Below the pieces are notes generated by a model. The model was not told where the DNA came from, did no database searches, and saw nothing but the letters and a program-made list of their open reading frames with translations. Of a DNA stretch of 64,000 bases, positions 18,063-26,788 are shown piece after piece (the first letter of the stretch is position 1; every line of letters starts with the position of its first letter). Origin of the DNA: Bacteroidales bacterium UBA4772 (GTDB taxonomy: Bacteria; Bacteroidota; Bacteroidia; Bacteroidales; VadinHA17); the NCBI GenBank assembly GCA_002403305.1, contig DHHM01000014.1, forward strand, positions 154,155 to 218,154, given 5' to 3'. A program made the translations under genes and the position numbers.

Positions 18063-18551
18063 TCAGAAGAGTGATATCCAGAGTGCCCTGAGGAAAGGGT
18101 AGAATGCATAGAGGGCCATTGCTGATGAGATGACCGCATCAGCGACCGTAACCTGCCTCAGACCTGACAAATTTCCATTTTCGGGTGCCGTTACTGTCTC
18201 CGCCGCCCGCCCGGAACCTGCAGTCTCCACTGAACCCCTGCCGGCCAGCAGTGTCCACGCCCCCAGCCCGGCGCGCATGACCAGCTGAACGGCAAAGAAA
18301 AGAAAGACCCTCAGTGAGACGCTGTTCCACTCCATCGCCTCGGAGATTCGCCCCCTTACAATAAGTGAGAACGCATGCGAGAGTCCGCATGACGGACACG
18401 GTTGCCCTGTAATCTTCTCATGGATGCAGGCGACAGGGTACTGACCGGTGTCTGGGGAATAAAAAGCGGAGTAACCCATGATGAACAGGATCACTCCGGC
18501 AAATATCGCGTTTACTGCAAAATAAGCTCTCCGGGAAGATGACAGCTTCAC
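18063..18551 (-). CDS. DUF2752 membrane protein
   Basis: A 162-residue protein with three or four hydrophobic segments. It carries the DUF2752 signature: a conserved Cys pair and Gly-Leu in GQPCPSCGLSHAF, between the first two membrane segments. A 35-residue Gly/Ala/Glu-rich insert (about 105-135) separates the last membrane helix. Function is unknown; the Cys motif suggests metal or redox binding (inference). The start is GTG at 18551, overlapping the stop of the DUF4190 gene as GTGA, which indicates coupled translation. It is the last gene of the mut operon. Confidence 0.82.
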   Translation of the reverse strand: MKLSSSRRAYFAVNAIFAGVILFIMGYSAFYSPDTGQYPVACIHEKITGQPCPSCGLSHAFSLIVRGRISEAMEWNSVSLRVFLFFAVQLVMRAGLGAWTLLAGRGSVETAGSGRAAETVTAPENGNLSGLRQVTVADAVISSAMALYAFYPFLRALWISLF

Positions 18552-19051
18552 TTTTGCACTTCTTCCTTCTCCGTTTCCGTTTCCGCTTCGTTCTTCACGG
18601 TGTCAGTCGTGCCCTCGAGCTCCTCAAGCCTGTCCTTAAGCTCATCCTTCTTGGCAGAAGCCTTGATCTCAACAGTCTCGTCATCATTATCGATACGGAT
18701 GGTGATCTCATTATCACCGAACTCCTTCTCGATATCGTCAGTGACATCCCTGATCACCTTCTCGATGTCGTTTGACCATTTGCCTGAGTTGTTGGCGATC
18801 TTGCCTATCACGAAGCTCTGCGACACAGAGATCATGAGGGCGATTACCGCGACGACCAGTCCTCCTACCAGCATACCCTGGTTGTTGTTCGACCGTGAGA
18901 GACCGACGATGGCCAGAACGATGGCTATCACTGCAGGAATGATTGCGATAAGTCCAAGGCATGGCACTACTGCCAGCAGGAACGCTATTATGGCTGTCAC
19001 CAGGGCGCCCACGTCCACTCCGGACTGGTTTTTGGTTATTTCTTCTTCCAT
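18548..19051 (-). CDS. DUF4190-type two-helix membrane protein
   Basis: A 167-residue protein with two N-terminal membrane helices (about 12-35 and 38-65; VDVGALVTAIIAFLLAVVPC, then IPAVIAIVLAIVGLS), the pattern of DUF4190. A charged C-terminal tail rich in D, E and K follows (DDIEKEFGDNEITIRIDNDD, KEEVQK). Function is unknown. It starts 4 bases after the thioredoxin-like lipoprotein and overlaps the DUF2752 start by 4 bases. It is not related to methylmalonyl-CoA metabolism in any obvious way. Confidence 0.75.
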   Translation of the reverse strand: MEEEITKNQSGVDVGALVTAIIAFLLAVVPCLGLIAIIPAVIAIVLAIVGLSRSNNNQGMLVGGLVVAVIALMISVSQSFVIGKIANNSGKWSNDIEKVIRDVTDDIEKEFGDNEITIRIDNDDETVEIKASAKKDELKDRLEELEGTTDTVKNEAETETEKEEVQK

Positions 19052-19055
19052 TGGT

Positions 19056-19721
19056 TCAAAAGTTTATCGGTTCATATTTTCCTTCGAGGATATCTCTGCT
19101 ATCCTGTTCTAAAGACGATACCGGAATCTCAATGATGCGTCCCTTCTCCAGATTATTTTCAAAAAAGATAAAGGTAGGCACTCTCTCTATACCCAGGCTG
19201 CCATAATCATCCAGCGGAGCCACCTTGTTTATGTCAACTCCGATAAACCGTATCTTTTCTGTCGGAAAGCCCCACATCTCAGCCAGTTTCATGAACCGCG
19301 GCACCTCCCTGCGGCTGTCGGGGCACCATGTGCCGAGCACCACGGTGACCGCAAGGTCGCTGATATCAATCTTTCTTAGCTGTTCCAGGTATTCAGGGTC
19401 CGGGTTATAGCTGGCGTAACCCTCCAGGTACCATGATGCGTGGGGTGGTTCTGCCAGCCTCTCCGGGCTGATGTCGCCCAGTAGCCAGGTGGTGGCGTCA
19501 CGGAAGTCCCACACATGGGTGGCGGCTTCACTCTCTGACTCTTCTTTGCCGGCAAGGGCGGCATTGCCGAACGGTGCTGTCTCAGGAACTGTATCCACCG
19601 GTGCAGGCTGCTCCTTTGCCGCAGCTATCGCAGTCTCTCCTGCCCCGGTCTTCCGGGAGGTGCCGCATCCGGCCAGGACGGTCAGAATGGCAATGATGGT
19701 GATGATACTGTATATTCTCAT
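19056..19721 (-). CDS. Thioredoxin-like lipoprotein with a CPDS active site
   Basis: A 221-residue predicted lipoprotein (lipobox LAGC, Cys19) with a thioredoxin fold in its C-terminal half. The active-site position reads GTWCPDSRREVPRF: the first Cys is present and the resolving Cys is replaced by Ser. A cis-proline loop ERVPTFIFFENN follows. CxxS proteins often bind thiol partners instead of reducing disulfides (family knowledge); the same W-C-x-D-S-R-R-E pattern recurs in Bacteroidota secreted thioredoxin-like proteins. Its ATG overlaps the mutB stop (ATGA), so it is translated from the mut operon. Confidence 0.8.
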   Translation of the reverse strand: MRIYSIITIIAILTVLAGCGTSRKTGAGETAIAAAKEQPAPVDTVPETAPFGNAALAGKEESESEAATHVWDFRDATTWLLGDISPERLAEPPHASWYLEGYASYNPDPEYLEQLRKIDISDLAVTVVLGTWCPDSRREVPRFMKLAEMWGFPTEKIRFIGVDINKVAPLDDYGSLGIERVPTFIFFENNLEKGRIIEIPVSSLEQDSRDILEGKYEPINF

Positions 19722-21874
19722 ACTGTCTGTAATAGCAAAGATAATATCTCTTTTGCTGTTTTCGACACTGAGGTTCCGGGACCGAAGATGGCTGCCACGC
19801 CGGCATCATACAGGAACTGGTAATCCTGCGGGGGTATCACGCCCCCGGCTATCACCAGTATGTCCTCGCGCCCCAGTTTCTTGAGTTCGCTCATAACCTG
19901 CGGTATCAGGGTCTTGTGGCCGGCAGCAAGGCTTGAGACACCCAGCAGGTGCACATCATTCTCCACTGCCTGGCGGGCGGCCTCGGCAGGGGTCTGGAAC
20001 AACGGCCCGATGTCTACATCAAAGCCGATGTCGGCATAGCCTGTCGATATCACCTTGGCACCACGGTCATGGCCGTCCTGTCCCATCTTCGCTATCATGA
20101 TCCTGGGCTGTCTGCCGGCCCTGGATGCAAACTCGGCCGCCATGGCCTTTGCCTCTTCAAAGTCGGAGTCCGACTTGTACTCCGACGAATATACTCCTGA
20201 TATTGTCCTTATCACTGCTTTATACCTTCCTGCTATTTTTTCACATGCGTATGATATCTCGCCGAGGGTGGCTCTTTTTGATGCTGCTTCCACAGCAAGT
20301 TCGAGGAGGTTCCCCTCTCCCGTCTCTGCTGCCCTGGTGATGGCTTCGAGGGCTGCGCGGCACTCCTCCTCGTTGCGCGATGCCTTGAGCTGCTGCAGCC
20401 TCTTGATCTGGGATTCACGGACGGCGCTGTTGTCGACCTCCAGTATCTCCAGCGGGTCTTCCTTCTCCAGCCTGTACTTGTTAAGCCCGACGATGGTCTG
20501 TGCCCTGGAGTCAATCCTGGCCTGTGCCCTGGCAGCCGCCTCTTCTATCCTCATCTTGGGTATTCCTGACTCGATGGCTTTGGCCATCCCGCCGAGGCTC
20601 TCCACCTCCTCAATCAGCTCCCATGCCTTGTGCGCTATCTCGTCGGTGAGTGTCTCCAGGTAGTATGAACCGGCCCACGGGTCTACGGCCCTGCATATGC
20701 TGGTCTCCTCCTGGAGGAATATCTGTGTGTTGCGAGCTATCCTGGCGGAGAAATCCGTCGGCAGCGCTATTGCCTCATCGAGGGCGTTGGTGTGCAGGCT
20801 CTGCGTGTGGCCCAGGGCGGCAGCCATGGCCTCGATGCAGGTGCGTCCCACATTGTTGAAGGGATCCTGCTCCGTGAGGCTCCATCCCGAGGTCTGGGTG
20901 TGTGTGCGGAGGGCAAGCGACTTGGGGTTTTTAGGGTTGAAGCCGCTGACGATCTTTGCCCAGAGCATCCGCGCTGCCCTCATCTTGGCTATCTCCATGA
21001 AGAAATTCAACCCGCTGGCCCAGAAGAATGAAAGACGGGGTGCAAAATCGTCAACACTCATACCGGCATTGACGCCGGTACGCAGGTACTCGAGCCCGTC
21101 GGCAAGGGTGTACGCCAGTTCTATGTCTGCTGTGGCACCAGCCTCCTGCATATGGTACCCGGAGATGGAGATGCTGTTGAACTTAGGCATCTTCTCCGAG
21201 GTATACCTGAAGATGTCAGCGATGATGCGCATCGAGAAGGCCGGGGGATAGATGTAGGTGTTACGCACCATAAACTCCTTCAGGATGTCATTCTGTATGG
21301 TTCCCTGCAGCTCCTCAAGCCTTGCCCCCTGCTCGAGGCCGGCGACGATGTAAAAGGCCAGCACGGGAAGCACGGCACCGTTCATCGTCATCGAGACCGA
21401 CATCTTGTTCAGGGGTATCTGATCGAAGAGTATGTTCATGTCAAGCACCGAATCCACTGCCACACCGGCCTTGCCCACGTCACCGACGACACGCTCATGA
21501 TCCGAATCGTATCCGCGGTGTGTTGCCAGGTCAAAAGCCACCGACAGACCCTTCTGTCCTGCTGCCAGGTTCCTGCGGTAGAAGGCATTAGACTCCTCCG
21601 CGGTGGAGAAACCGGCATACTGCCTGATAGTCCACGGTTTCATGGCGTACATGGCTGAGTATGGGCCTCCCAGGTAAGGCGGTATTCCTGCCGCAAAGTT
21701 CAGGTGCTCCATCTCACTCAGGTCGGCACGTGTGTATACGCTCTTCACGCGTATGCGCTCGGGAGTTTCCCAGAGAGGCGTGATGCCGTTCTCCTTCTCC
21801 CATTCGGTGATATTGCGCGAGGGAACCGTGACCCTGTCGATATCGTGCTCTGTATATTTTGGTCTGTTGCTCAT
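19718..21874 (-). CDS. mutB: Methylmalonyl-CoA mutase large subunit
   Basis: A 718-residue catalytic subunit that interconverts succinyl-CoA and (R)-methylmalonyl-CoA. The N-terminal TIM barrel holds GGPYSAMYAMKPWTIRQYAG, DLATHRGYDSDHERVVGDVG and SISGYHMQEAGA. The C-terminal cobalamin-binding domain has the B12 His loop KMGQDGHDRGAKVI and the GVSSLAAGH and AGGVIP segments. It follows mutA by 6 bases and overlaps the next gene by 4. In this phylum it serves the succinate-propionate route. Confidence 0.96.
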   Translation of the reverse strand: MSNRPKYTEHDIDRVTVPSRNITEWEKENGITPLWETPERIRVKSVYTRADLSEMEHLNFAAGIPPYLGGPYSAMYAMKPWTIRQYAGFSTAEESNAFYRRNLAAGQKGLSVAFDLATHRGYDSDHERVVGDVGKAGVAVDSVLDMNILFDQIPLNKMSVSMTMNGAVLPVLAFYIVAGLEQGARLEELQGTIQNDILKEFMVRNTYIYPPAFSMRIIADIFRYTSEKMPKFNSISISGYHMQEAGATADIELAYTLADGLEYLRTGVNAGMSVDDFAPRLSFFWASGLNFFMEIAKMRAARMLWAKIVSGFNPKNPKSLALRTHTQTSGWSLTEQDPFNNVGRTCIEAMAAALGHTQSLHTNALDEAIALPTDFSARIARNTQIFLQEETSICRAVDPWAGSYYLETLTDEIAHKAWELIEEVESLGGMAKAIESGIPKMRIEEAAARAQARIDSRAQTIVGLNKYRLEKEDPLEILEVDNSAVRESQIKRLQQLKASRNEEECRAALEAITRAAETGEGNLLELAVEAASKRATLGEISYACEKIAGRYKAVIRTISGVYSSEYKSDSDFEEAKAMAAEFASRAGRQPRIMIAKMGQDGHDRGAKVISTGYADIGFDVDIGPLFQTPAEAARQAVENDVHLLGVSSLAAGHKTLIPQVMSELKKLGREDILVIAGGVIPPQDYQFLYDAGVAAIFGPGTSVSKTAKEILSLLLQTV

Positions 21875-21880
21875 CTCCTG

Positions 21881-23746
21881 TTACTTTATTCCCAGTAATC
21901 CGTTGAACATCTGCAGCGTCTCCAGCACATTCGAGCGGACGCTGATGAAATGTTCCACCCCCAGCGCTTTGAGGTCATCCGTGCATGGCGGATTGCCTGC
22001 AACCACCACCAGGGCATTGCCTGCAACCATCTTATAGATCTCCGGAACCAGGGTGGCATACTCCTCATCGGAGCTGCAGATGACTATTATGTCTGCCTCT
22101 GCCTTCAGGGCGGCAGCGACACCCTCCTCCGGCGATCCGAAGCCGTTGTTGTCTCTGACCTCGTATCCTGCGCAGGCGAAGAAGTTGGATGAGAACTGCG
22201 CCCTTGCCATCCTCATGGGGCGGTCGCCTATGGTGAGCATGAAGGCCAGCGGCCTGCGTCCGGCCTTTCCTGTAGCCAGCCTCAGCTTTTCAAACCCCTG
22301 TGCCCCGCGTACGGGCATGATGCGTGTCACCTCGTCATCCTCTGCAGCTCCGGCTGACGGGAAGAGCTTCTCCTTTTCGTGTTGCGGAGCCTGCTGCTCG
22401 GTGAAGTTCGGGTACTGGTTGGTGCCCGGCAGTATGGCGCGCCGGCGAGCCACGTCACCCTCGCGCGAGGCAGAGGTGGTGTTTATCCTCTCCTGTATCA
22501 GTCCTTTCCGTACTGCTGCCAGGAATCCGCCCTCGTTCTCAATCTCCAGGAAGAGTCGCCATGCTTCATGAGCAATGGCCGAGGTGAGCTCCTCGAGGTA
22601 GTATGACCCCGCGCCGGGGTCCGCCACCTTGTCGAGATGCGACTCCTCCATCAGCAGCAGCTGCTGGTTGCGGGCTATCCTCTCCGAGAATTCTCCGGCA
22701 GTGCGGAAGACGGTGTCAAAAGGCTCCACGGTTATTGTGTCCGCTCCTCCGAGGACAGCAGACATAGCCTCTGTCTGCGTGCGGAGCATGTTGACATATG
22801 CGTCATAGAGGGTCTTGTTCCACCTCCCTGTCACGGAGTGTATATGCATTAAGGAGGCCTCTGCGGAAAAAGTCTTGTAGCCTTTGACAATCACCGCCCA
22901 CAGCAGGCGTGCTGCACGGAGTTTGGCTATCTCCGGGAAGAAGTCGGGACCGATGCCGAAGGTGAACCTGAAGGCTCCTGCGGCCATATCGGGGTCTATG
23001 CCCCTGGATGTCAGGGCCGCCATGTATTCATTACCCAGCGACAGGGTGTAGGCAAGCTCTGCCACCGGTCCTGCCCCCGCGTTGCTGAAGAGGGTGCCTG
23101 AGGGCTCCACACACTTCAGTCCGGGCAGCGCCGTCCTCTCCTTCACCAGGTCAGCGAGGTAATCAAGACCCTCCTCGACGGTGACGCACAGCTTGCCGTT
23201 GGCCAGCAGCCTGCCGAGGGGGTCGGCCGAGACGACTATCTTCACCTTGCCGGGGTCGCTGCCCATGCCCTTCAGTACCGTTTTGAGGGCGGCGATGAGC
23301 TCTTTGGCCATGCCGGCGGTGATAACATTGAGCTCAACACTCTCCGCGTGAATGCCCTTGAGGAGCGTGGCTATGTTGGTATCGTTGACCGACTGCGGAT
23401 CTTCAATGACGAAGCCGGGTGCGGAGACCCCTTTCATCAGTATGTCGAGAGCCTTGCGGTTTGCCTCTCCATAGTCGGTGACGCTTATATCCTGCCGCAC
23501 CAGCCAGCTGTTGTCAGAGAGCCTGTTTCCCCTGAGCCAGGGAAAGTCTCCCGGCAGGAGGTTGGTGAGCGGGTGGCTGTCGAGATCCTCCTGCCTGTAG
23601 AAGGGCATTACCTCGATGCCGTCACGCATCTTCCATACCAGTTTCTTCCTGAAATCACCACCCTTGAGATCGGCGGTGATCTTTGCCATCCACTCTTCTG
23701 TGGTGACAGGCGGAAAATCCCCGAATAACCTTTCTTTCTTATCCAT
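21881..23746 (-). CDS. mutA: Methylmalonyl-CoA mutase small subunit
   Basis: A 621-residue homologue of MutB, non-catalytic in characterised MutAB enzymes. It keeps the barrel fold (FRFTFGIGPDFFPEIAKLRA, RWNKTLYDAYVNMLRTQTEA) and the VADPGAGSYYLEELT segment. The C-terminal B12-like domain lacks the DxHxxG cobalamin His loop, as expected for MutA. It is the first gene of the operon mutA-mutB-thioredoxin-like-DUF4190-DUF2752. The ATG at 23746 lies 73 bases after the prfB stop. I saw no clear promoter there, so partial read-through from prfB is possible. Confidence 0.95.
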   Translation of the reverse strand: MDKKERLFGDFPPVTTEEWMAKITADLKGGDFRKKLVWKMRDGIEVMPFYRQEDLDSHPLTNLLPGDFPWLRGNRLSDNSWLVRQDISVTDYGEANRKALDILMKGVSAPGFVIEDPQSVNDTNIATLLKGIHAESVELNVITAGMAKELIAALKTVLKGMGSDPGKVKIVVSADPLGRLLANGKLCVTVEEGLDYLADLVKERTALPGLKCVEPSGTLFSNAGAGPVAELAYTLSLGNEYMAALTSRGIDPDMAAGAFRFTFGIGPDFFPEIAKLRAARLLWAVIVKGYKTFSAEASLMHIHSVTGRWNKTLYDAYVNMLRTQTEAMSAVLGGADTITVEPFDTVFRTAGEFSERIARNQQLLLMEESHLDKVADPGAGSYYLEELTSAIAHEAWRLFLEIENEGGFLAAVRKGLIQERINTTSASREGDVARRRAILPGTNQYPNFTEQQAPQHEKEKLFPSAGAAEDDEVTRIMPVRGAQGFEKLRLATGKAGRRPLAFMLTIGDRPMRMARAQFSSNFFACAGYEVRDNNGFGSPEEGVAAALKAEADIIVICSSDEEYATLVPEIYKMVAGNALVVVAGNPPCTDDLKALGVEHFISVRSNVLETLQMFNGLLGIK

Positions 23747-23819
23747 TGATATACTTGTTCCTGATGGCGTAAATAAACGGATTATCAGCCTTTTAAATCA
23801 TGCTTTTTGTCATGAGGAA

Positions 23820-24912
23820 TCACTGGCTGCCACCGAACTCCATGAGGTATGACTTGATGAACCCATCGAGTTCGCCGTCGAGTACTGCCTGTGCATTGCC
23901 GGTCTCAAAGCCGGTACGCAGGTCCTTCACCAGCTTAAAGGGGTGGAGTGTATATGATCTTATCTGTGAGCCCCACTCTATCTTTTTCTTCGACCCTTCA
24001 ATCTTTGCCTGTGCCTCCTGTCTCTTCCTCAGCTCCATCTCATAGAGATGCGACCTGAGAAGGCGCAGTGCATTCTCCCTGTTCTGTCCCTGCGAGCGTG
24101 ACTCCTGGTTCTCTATCACCAGTCCTGTGGGTGCATGACGCAGTCGTACCGCGGTCTCCACCTTGTTGACGTTCTGTCCGCCCGCACCCGACGAGCGGAA
24201 GGTCTCCCAGGTGATGTCGGCAGGGTTGATCTCGACGGTTATTTCGTCATCCACCAGCGGTGCCACATATACCGATGCAAATGTCGTCTGACGCTTACCC
24301 TGGGCGTTGAATGGCGAGATGCGCACCAGGCGGTGCACGCCGTTCTCGCTCTTGAGGTATCCGTAGGCGTTGTCGCCCTCGAACTCGAGGGTGACAGTCT
24401 TTATGCCTGCCTCGTCTCCCTCCTGGTAGTATGCTTCGGTGACCCTGTAGCCGTTCTTCTCTCCCCACATGAGGTACATGCGCATGAGCATCTGCGCCCA
24501 GTCGTTGCTCTCCGTGCCGCCGGCACCGGCATTGATCTTGAGCATAGCCCCGAGGCGGTCCTCCTCATTGCGGAGCATGTTACGCACCTCGAGCTTCCCG
24601 ACGGCAGCAAGGGCAGTGTCATACTGCTGCCCCAGTTCCTTGTCGGTGACCTCTCCCTCCTTGTAGAAGTCATAGAGGACCAGGAGGTCCTCGACGGCGG
24701 TATCGACTGTTTCAAAGGCGGTTGTCCAGCTCTTCACAGAGGATATCTCCCTCATCAGCTCCTCGGCCTTCTTCGGGTCATCCCAGAAGCCCGGAGCACG
24801 GGTCATCTCCTCTTTCTCTTTTATCTCTGTTCTCTTCCCGTCGATGTCAAAGATACCTCCTTAACGCATCCCGGCGTTCAGTGAGCTCTTTTAGCTGGTC
24901 ATTGGTTATCAT
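23820..24912 (-). CDS. prfB: Peptide chain release factor 2, with programmed +1 frameshift
   Basis: RF2 of 363 residues, made through the autoregulatory +1 shift. From the ATG at 24912 there are 21 codons ending in CTT at 24850, then an in-frame TGA at 24849-24847. The shift site reads AGGAGGTATCTTTGAC: internal Shine-Dalgarno, slippery CTT and TGAC. Skipping the T at 24849 joins frame 2 (DIDGKRTEIKEKEEMTRAPG). The main frame carries the peptide-anticodon region and RSSGAGGQNVNKVETAVRLR with the catalytic GGQ. Low RF2 favours the shift, which raises RF2. The GGQ is the substrate of PrmC. A -7 promoter element is at 24931-24938. Confidence 0.96.
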
Positions 24913-24930
24913 GGCTCTTTCTGTCTGGCG

Positions 24931-24938
24931 CAAAGATA
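24931..24938 (-). promoter_or_regulatory. -7 promoter element for prfB
   Basis: The minus strand reads TATCTTTG, 18 bases before the prfB ATG at 24912. It matches TAnnTTTG; no TTG was seen at the -33 position. Confidence 0.5.
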
Positions 24939-24958
24939 GTAAAAATAGGGAGTGAAGT

Positions 24959-24993
24959 CCTCAGTCTTCAGTCGGCAGTCGGCAGCCGGCAGT
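24959..24993. repeat. Short CAGTC-family intergenic repeat
   Basis: Reads CCTCAGTCTTCAGTCGGCAG and continues with GTCGGCAG units. Its reverse complement (GACTGCCGACTGAAGACTG) occurs in the repeats at 34585-34640, and the core also occurs at 32331-32475. It is therefore one of three dispersed copies in this window, here in inverted orientation. Confidence 0.75.
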
Positions 24994-25004
24994 AGTGTCC
25001 GTAG

Positions 25005-25081
25005 CATAGGCCGTAGGCATTCAGGTATGGTAGACAATGTGGCAACATAAACCATTCGCCGTAGGCGATAAGGTATTGTAG
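25005..25081. repeat. 77-base direct repeat, copy 1
   Basis: Begins CATAGGCCGTAGGCATTCAG and ends GATAAGGTATTGTAG. It is identical by eye to 25108-25184. Within the unit, GCCGTAGGC followed by an A/T-rich tail and GGTATnGTAG occurs twice, so the unit itself looks like a diverged tandem duplication. Confidence 0.85.
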
Positions 25082-25107
25082 AGTAGCACCGGCATTATCC
25101 GGATAAT

Positions 25108-25184
25108 CATAGGCCGTAGGCATTCAGGTATGGTAGACAATGTGGCAACATAAACCATTCGCCGTAGGCGATAAGGTATTGTAG
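25108..25184. repeat. 77-base direct repeat, copy 2
   Basis: Second copy of the 25005-25081 unit, separated from it by 26 unique bases (25082-25107), giving a 103-base period. It ends 41 bases before the stop of the minus-strand C1q-like gene. Confidence 0.85.
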
Positions 25185-25225
25185 TTGGGGGGGTGTTTAA
25201 AATCTTTTACCCGGCAAATTCTTTG

Positions 25226-26197
25226 TCAGAATACCCGGAAGCCGGAGAAGTAACCTCCGGGCAGTACGAAATAGTCATAATTACTAGGTTGGCCTGCCCA
25301 AACTGTTACAACATTAGACGCAGAAAGCCTCAAGGTAATGCTTCCCACATAATGTCCCGCAGTATTATAAGGAGTAATTATTAATTCCTCGCGATCATCC
25401 ACTTTAACAATTACACTAGTTCCAGGAGGTAGTTCCAGTGAGACATTAAAGGTATATATCCCATCTGAAGATGGTCTAAACTCTCCTAAAGATGGATTGT
25501 AATGACCCCCGATATTAAAATTTGGTGCTGTTATAAAATCATCAAATATTAATTTCACTGTTTGCTTACTTGGCAATGTGATCTCAGATGTATTGCTTGC
25601 CCTGAAGGCAACCATTGGTTCCAGTGCAACTCCCTGGCCGCCGGTAATAGAAAGGGTCCTGGTGGAAGGATTGTAACCCAGGTCCTGCAGCTCATTCTCC
25701 GGGTCGGTGTCAACCGTGACGGACTTGTCGACCCCGGAGATGGATAGCTGGTCACCATTCAGTGTCAGCTCCTGTAGAAGTGTCTTCCCCGCATAGAGTG
25801 CGTAAGGCACTGACATGAATGAGATGGTGCCCATCCTCTTCCATCCGTTGCCAAGGTCGACGTCGACCTGAAGTGAGTGGTTTCCCGTGGACCAGTCGAT
25901 CTCCTCAAAAGTGCCCGTGAGCTCCTCATCAGGCTTGCCGATGACGAGAGAGAAGACACCGTACTGCGATGTGGTGGTATGGTGCAGCTCCTCATAGACT
26001 GTTGTCCCCCCGGCAAGGATGGAGAACTTTACATCAATGGATTGGTTTTTTATCTCCCCTCCTGCATCGCGGGCCACAGCCTGGTAATGTATCCCCGGAG
26101 GGACCGTTCCTGTTTCCTGCCCCATGACGCTCCCCGCTCCTCCAGCAAGAAAGAGTGCTGCCAGCATCAAATAATATATACCTCTTTTCATCTTCAT
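25226..26197 (-). CDS. Secreted protein with a C1q/TNF-like C-terminal domain
   Basis: A 323-residue exported protein (signal peptide MKMKRGIYYLMLAALFLAGG). The N-terminal module begins IHYQAVARDAGGEIKNQSID, a motif found at the start of many Bacteroidota surface and tail-fibre-like proteins. The last 120 residues resemble a C1q-like jelly roll (VAFRAS, DGIYTFNVSLELPPG, ending YFSGFRVF). Base composition changes inside the gene: 25501-25560 (C-terminal part) has 17 G/C of 60, while 25681-25740 has 38 of 60. This suggests domain replacement. It follows the T9SS protein gene with a 4-base gap. Function is unknown, probably a surface binding protein. Confidence 0.75.
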   Translation of the reverse strand: MKMKRGIYYLMLAALFLAGGAGSVMGQETGTVPPGIHYQAVARDAGGEIKNQSIDVKFSILAGGTTVYEELHHTTTSQYGVFSLVIGKPDEELTGTFEEIDWSTGNHSLQVDVDLGNGWKRMGTISFMSVPYALYAGKTLLQELTLNGDQLSISGVDKSVTVDTDPENELQDLGYNPSTRTLSITGGQGVALEPMVAFRASNTSEITLPSKQTVKLIFDDFITAPNFNIGGHYNPSLGEFRPSSDGIYTFNVSLELPPGTSVIVKVDDREELIITPYNTAGHYVGSITLRLSASNVVTVWAGQPSNYDYFVLPGGYFSGFRVF

Positions 26198-26201
26198 CGT
26201 T

Positions 26202-26747
26202 TTACATCTTTAGTATCCTCGCCTCATCGGGATCGCCGTCAGACCTCACCACCCTGACTATGTAAACACCCTTGGAGTAAGCCTCCATGTCAATAAACCT
26301 TTTGTAGAAGAAACTTCCCGTAGAATATGTGCTCCAGCTGTCGACAGAAATGTCAAGCACCTCACTGTAGATAACGGAGCCGGCGAGATTGACAATAACA
26401 ATCTCGTAGGACCATGGAAGCGCAGCACCGGTAAACAGTTCCAGTATAAGGGTATTCCTGATCTCATTCTCCTTTGATACCGGGTTGGGGTAGAACCTGA
26501 CACCGCTCTCCTCCGAGACATCCGGCTTCTGTATTATGCTGGGCTGCTGGAATCCCTGTGTCAGGACAATTTCTCCCTCACTGATCAGACTGACCATGGC
26601 CTCTCCGGCGGTATGCTGGTAGAAGACAGGGCCTGTATTGATATATTCTACGCCGGCGCCCGATACGATCACCCTGTGTGACAGCTCCTGCGAAAACACC
26701 GGCGAGCACGCAAAAGCCAGTATCATGATTGTATACAACCCCTTCAT
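26202..26747 (-). CDS. Secreted protein with a type IX secretion C-terminal sorting domain
   Basis: A 181-residue protein. The ATG at 26747 gives the signal peptide MKGLYTIMILAFACSPVFSQ; an in-frame GTG at 26756 is less likely. A short N-terminal beta region (VSGAGVEYINTGPVFYQHTA) is followed by a T9SS type A-like sorting domain: FYPNPVSKENEI, then IVIVNLAGSVIYSEV and YSKGVYIVRVV near the end. The mature N-terminal part is only about 80 residues, so it resembles small T9SS cargo found widely in Bacteroidota. It is co-transcribed with the C1q-like gene. Confidence 0.8.
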   Translation of the reverse strand: MKGLYTIMILAFACSPVFSQELSHRVIVSGAGVEYINTGPVFYQHTAGEAMVSLISEGEIVLTQGFQQPSIIQKPDVSEESGVRFYPNPVSKENEIRNTLILELFTGAALPWSYEIVIVNLAGSVIYSEVLDISVDSWSTYSTGSFFYKRFIDMEAYSKGVYIVRVVRSDGDPDEARILKM

Positions 26748-26773
26748 ATCACACACGCATGTACAATTCCTGC

Positions 26774-26781
26774 CAAAAATA
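26774..26781 (-). promoter_or_regulatory. -7 promoter element for the T9SS-cargo gene pair
   Basis: The minus strand reads TATTTTTG (TAnnTTTG), 26 bases before the ATG at 26747. No TTG is seen at the expected upstream distance. Confidence 0.45.
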
Positions 26782-26788
26782 ACACTTT

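Larger units (their letters stand above)
24913..25225. other. Gene-free stretch filled with intergenic repeats
   Basis: A 313-base gap between prfB and the C1q-like gene. It holds the prfB -7 element, a short CAGTC/GGCAGTC-type repeat (24959-24993) and two exact 77-base direct repeats (25005-25081 and 25108-25184). No coding potential with a plausible start was found. Confidence 0.7.
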
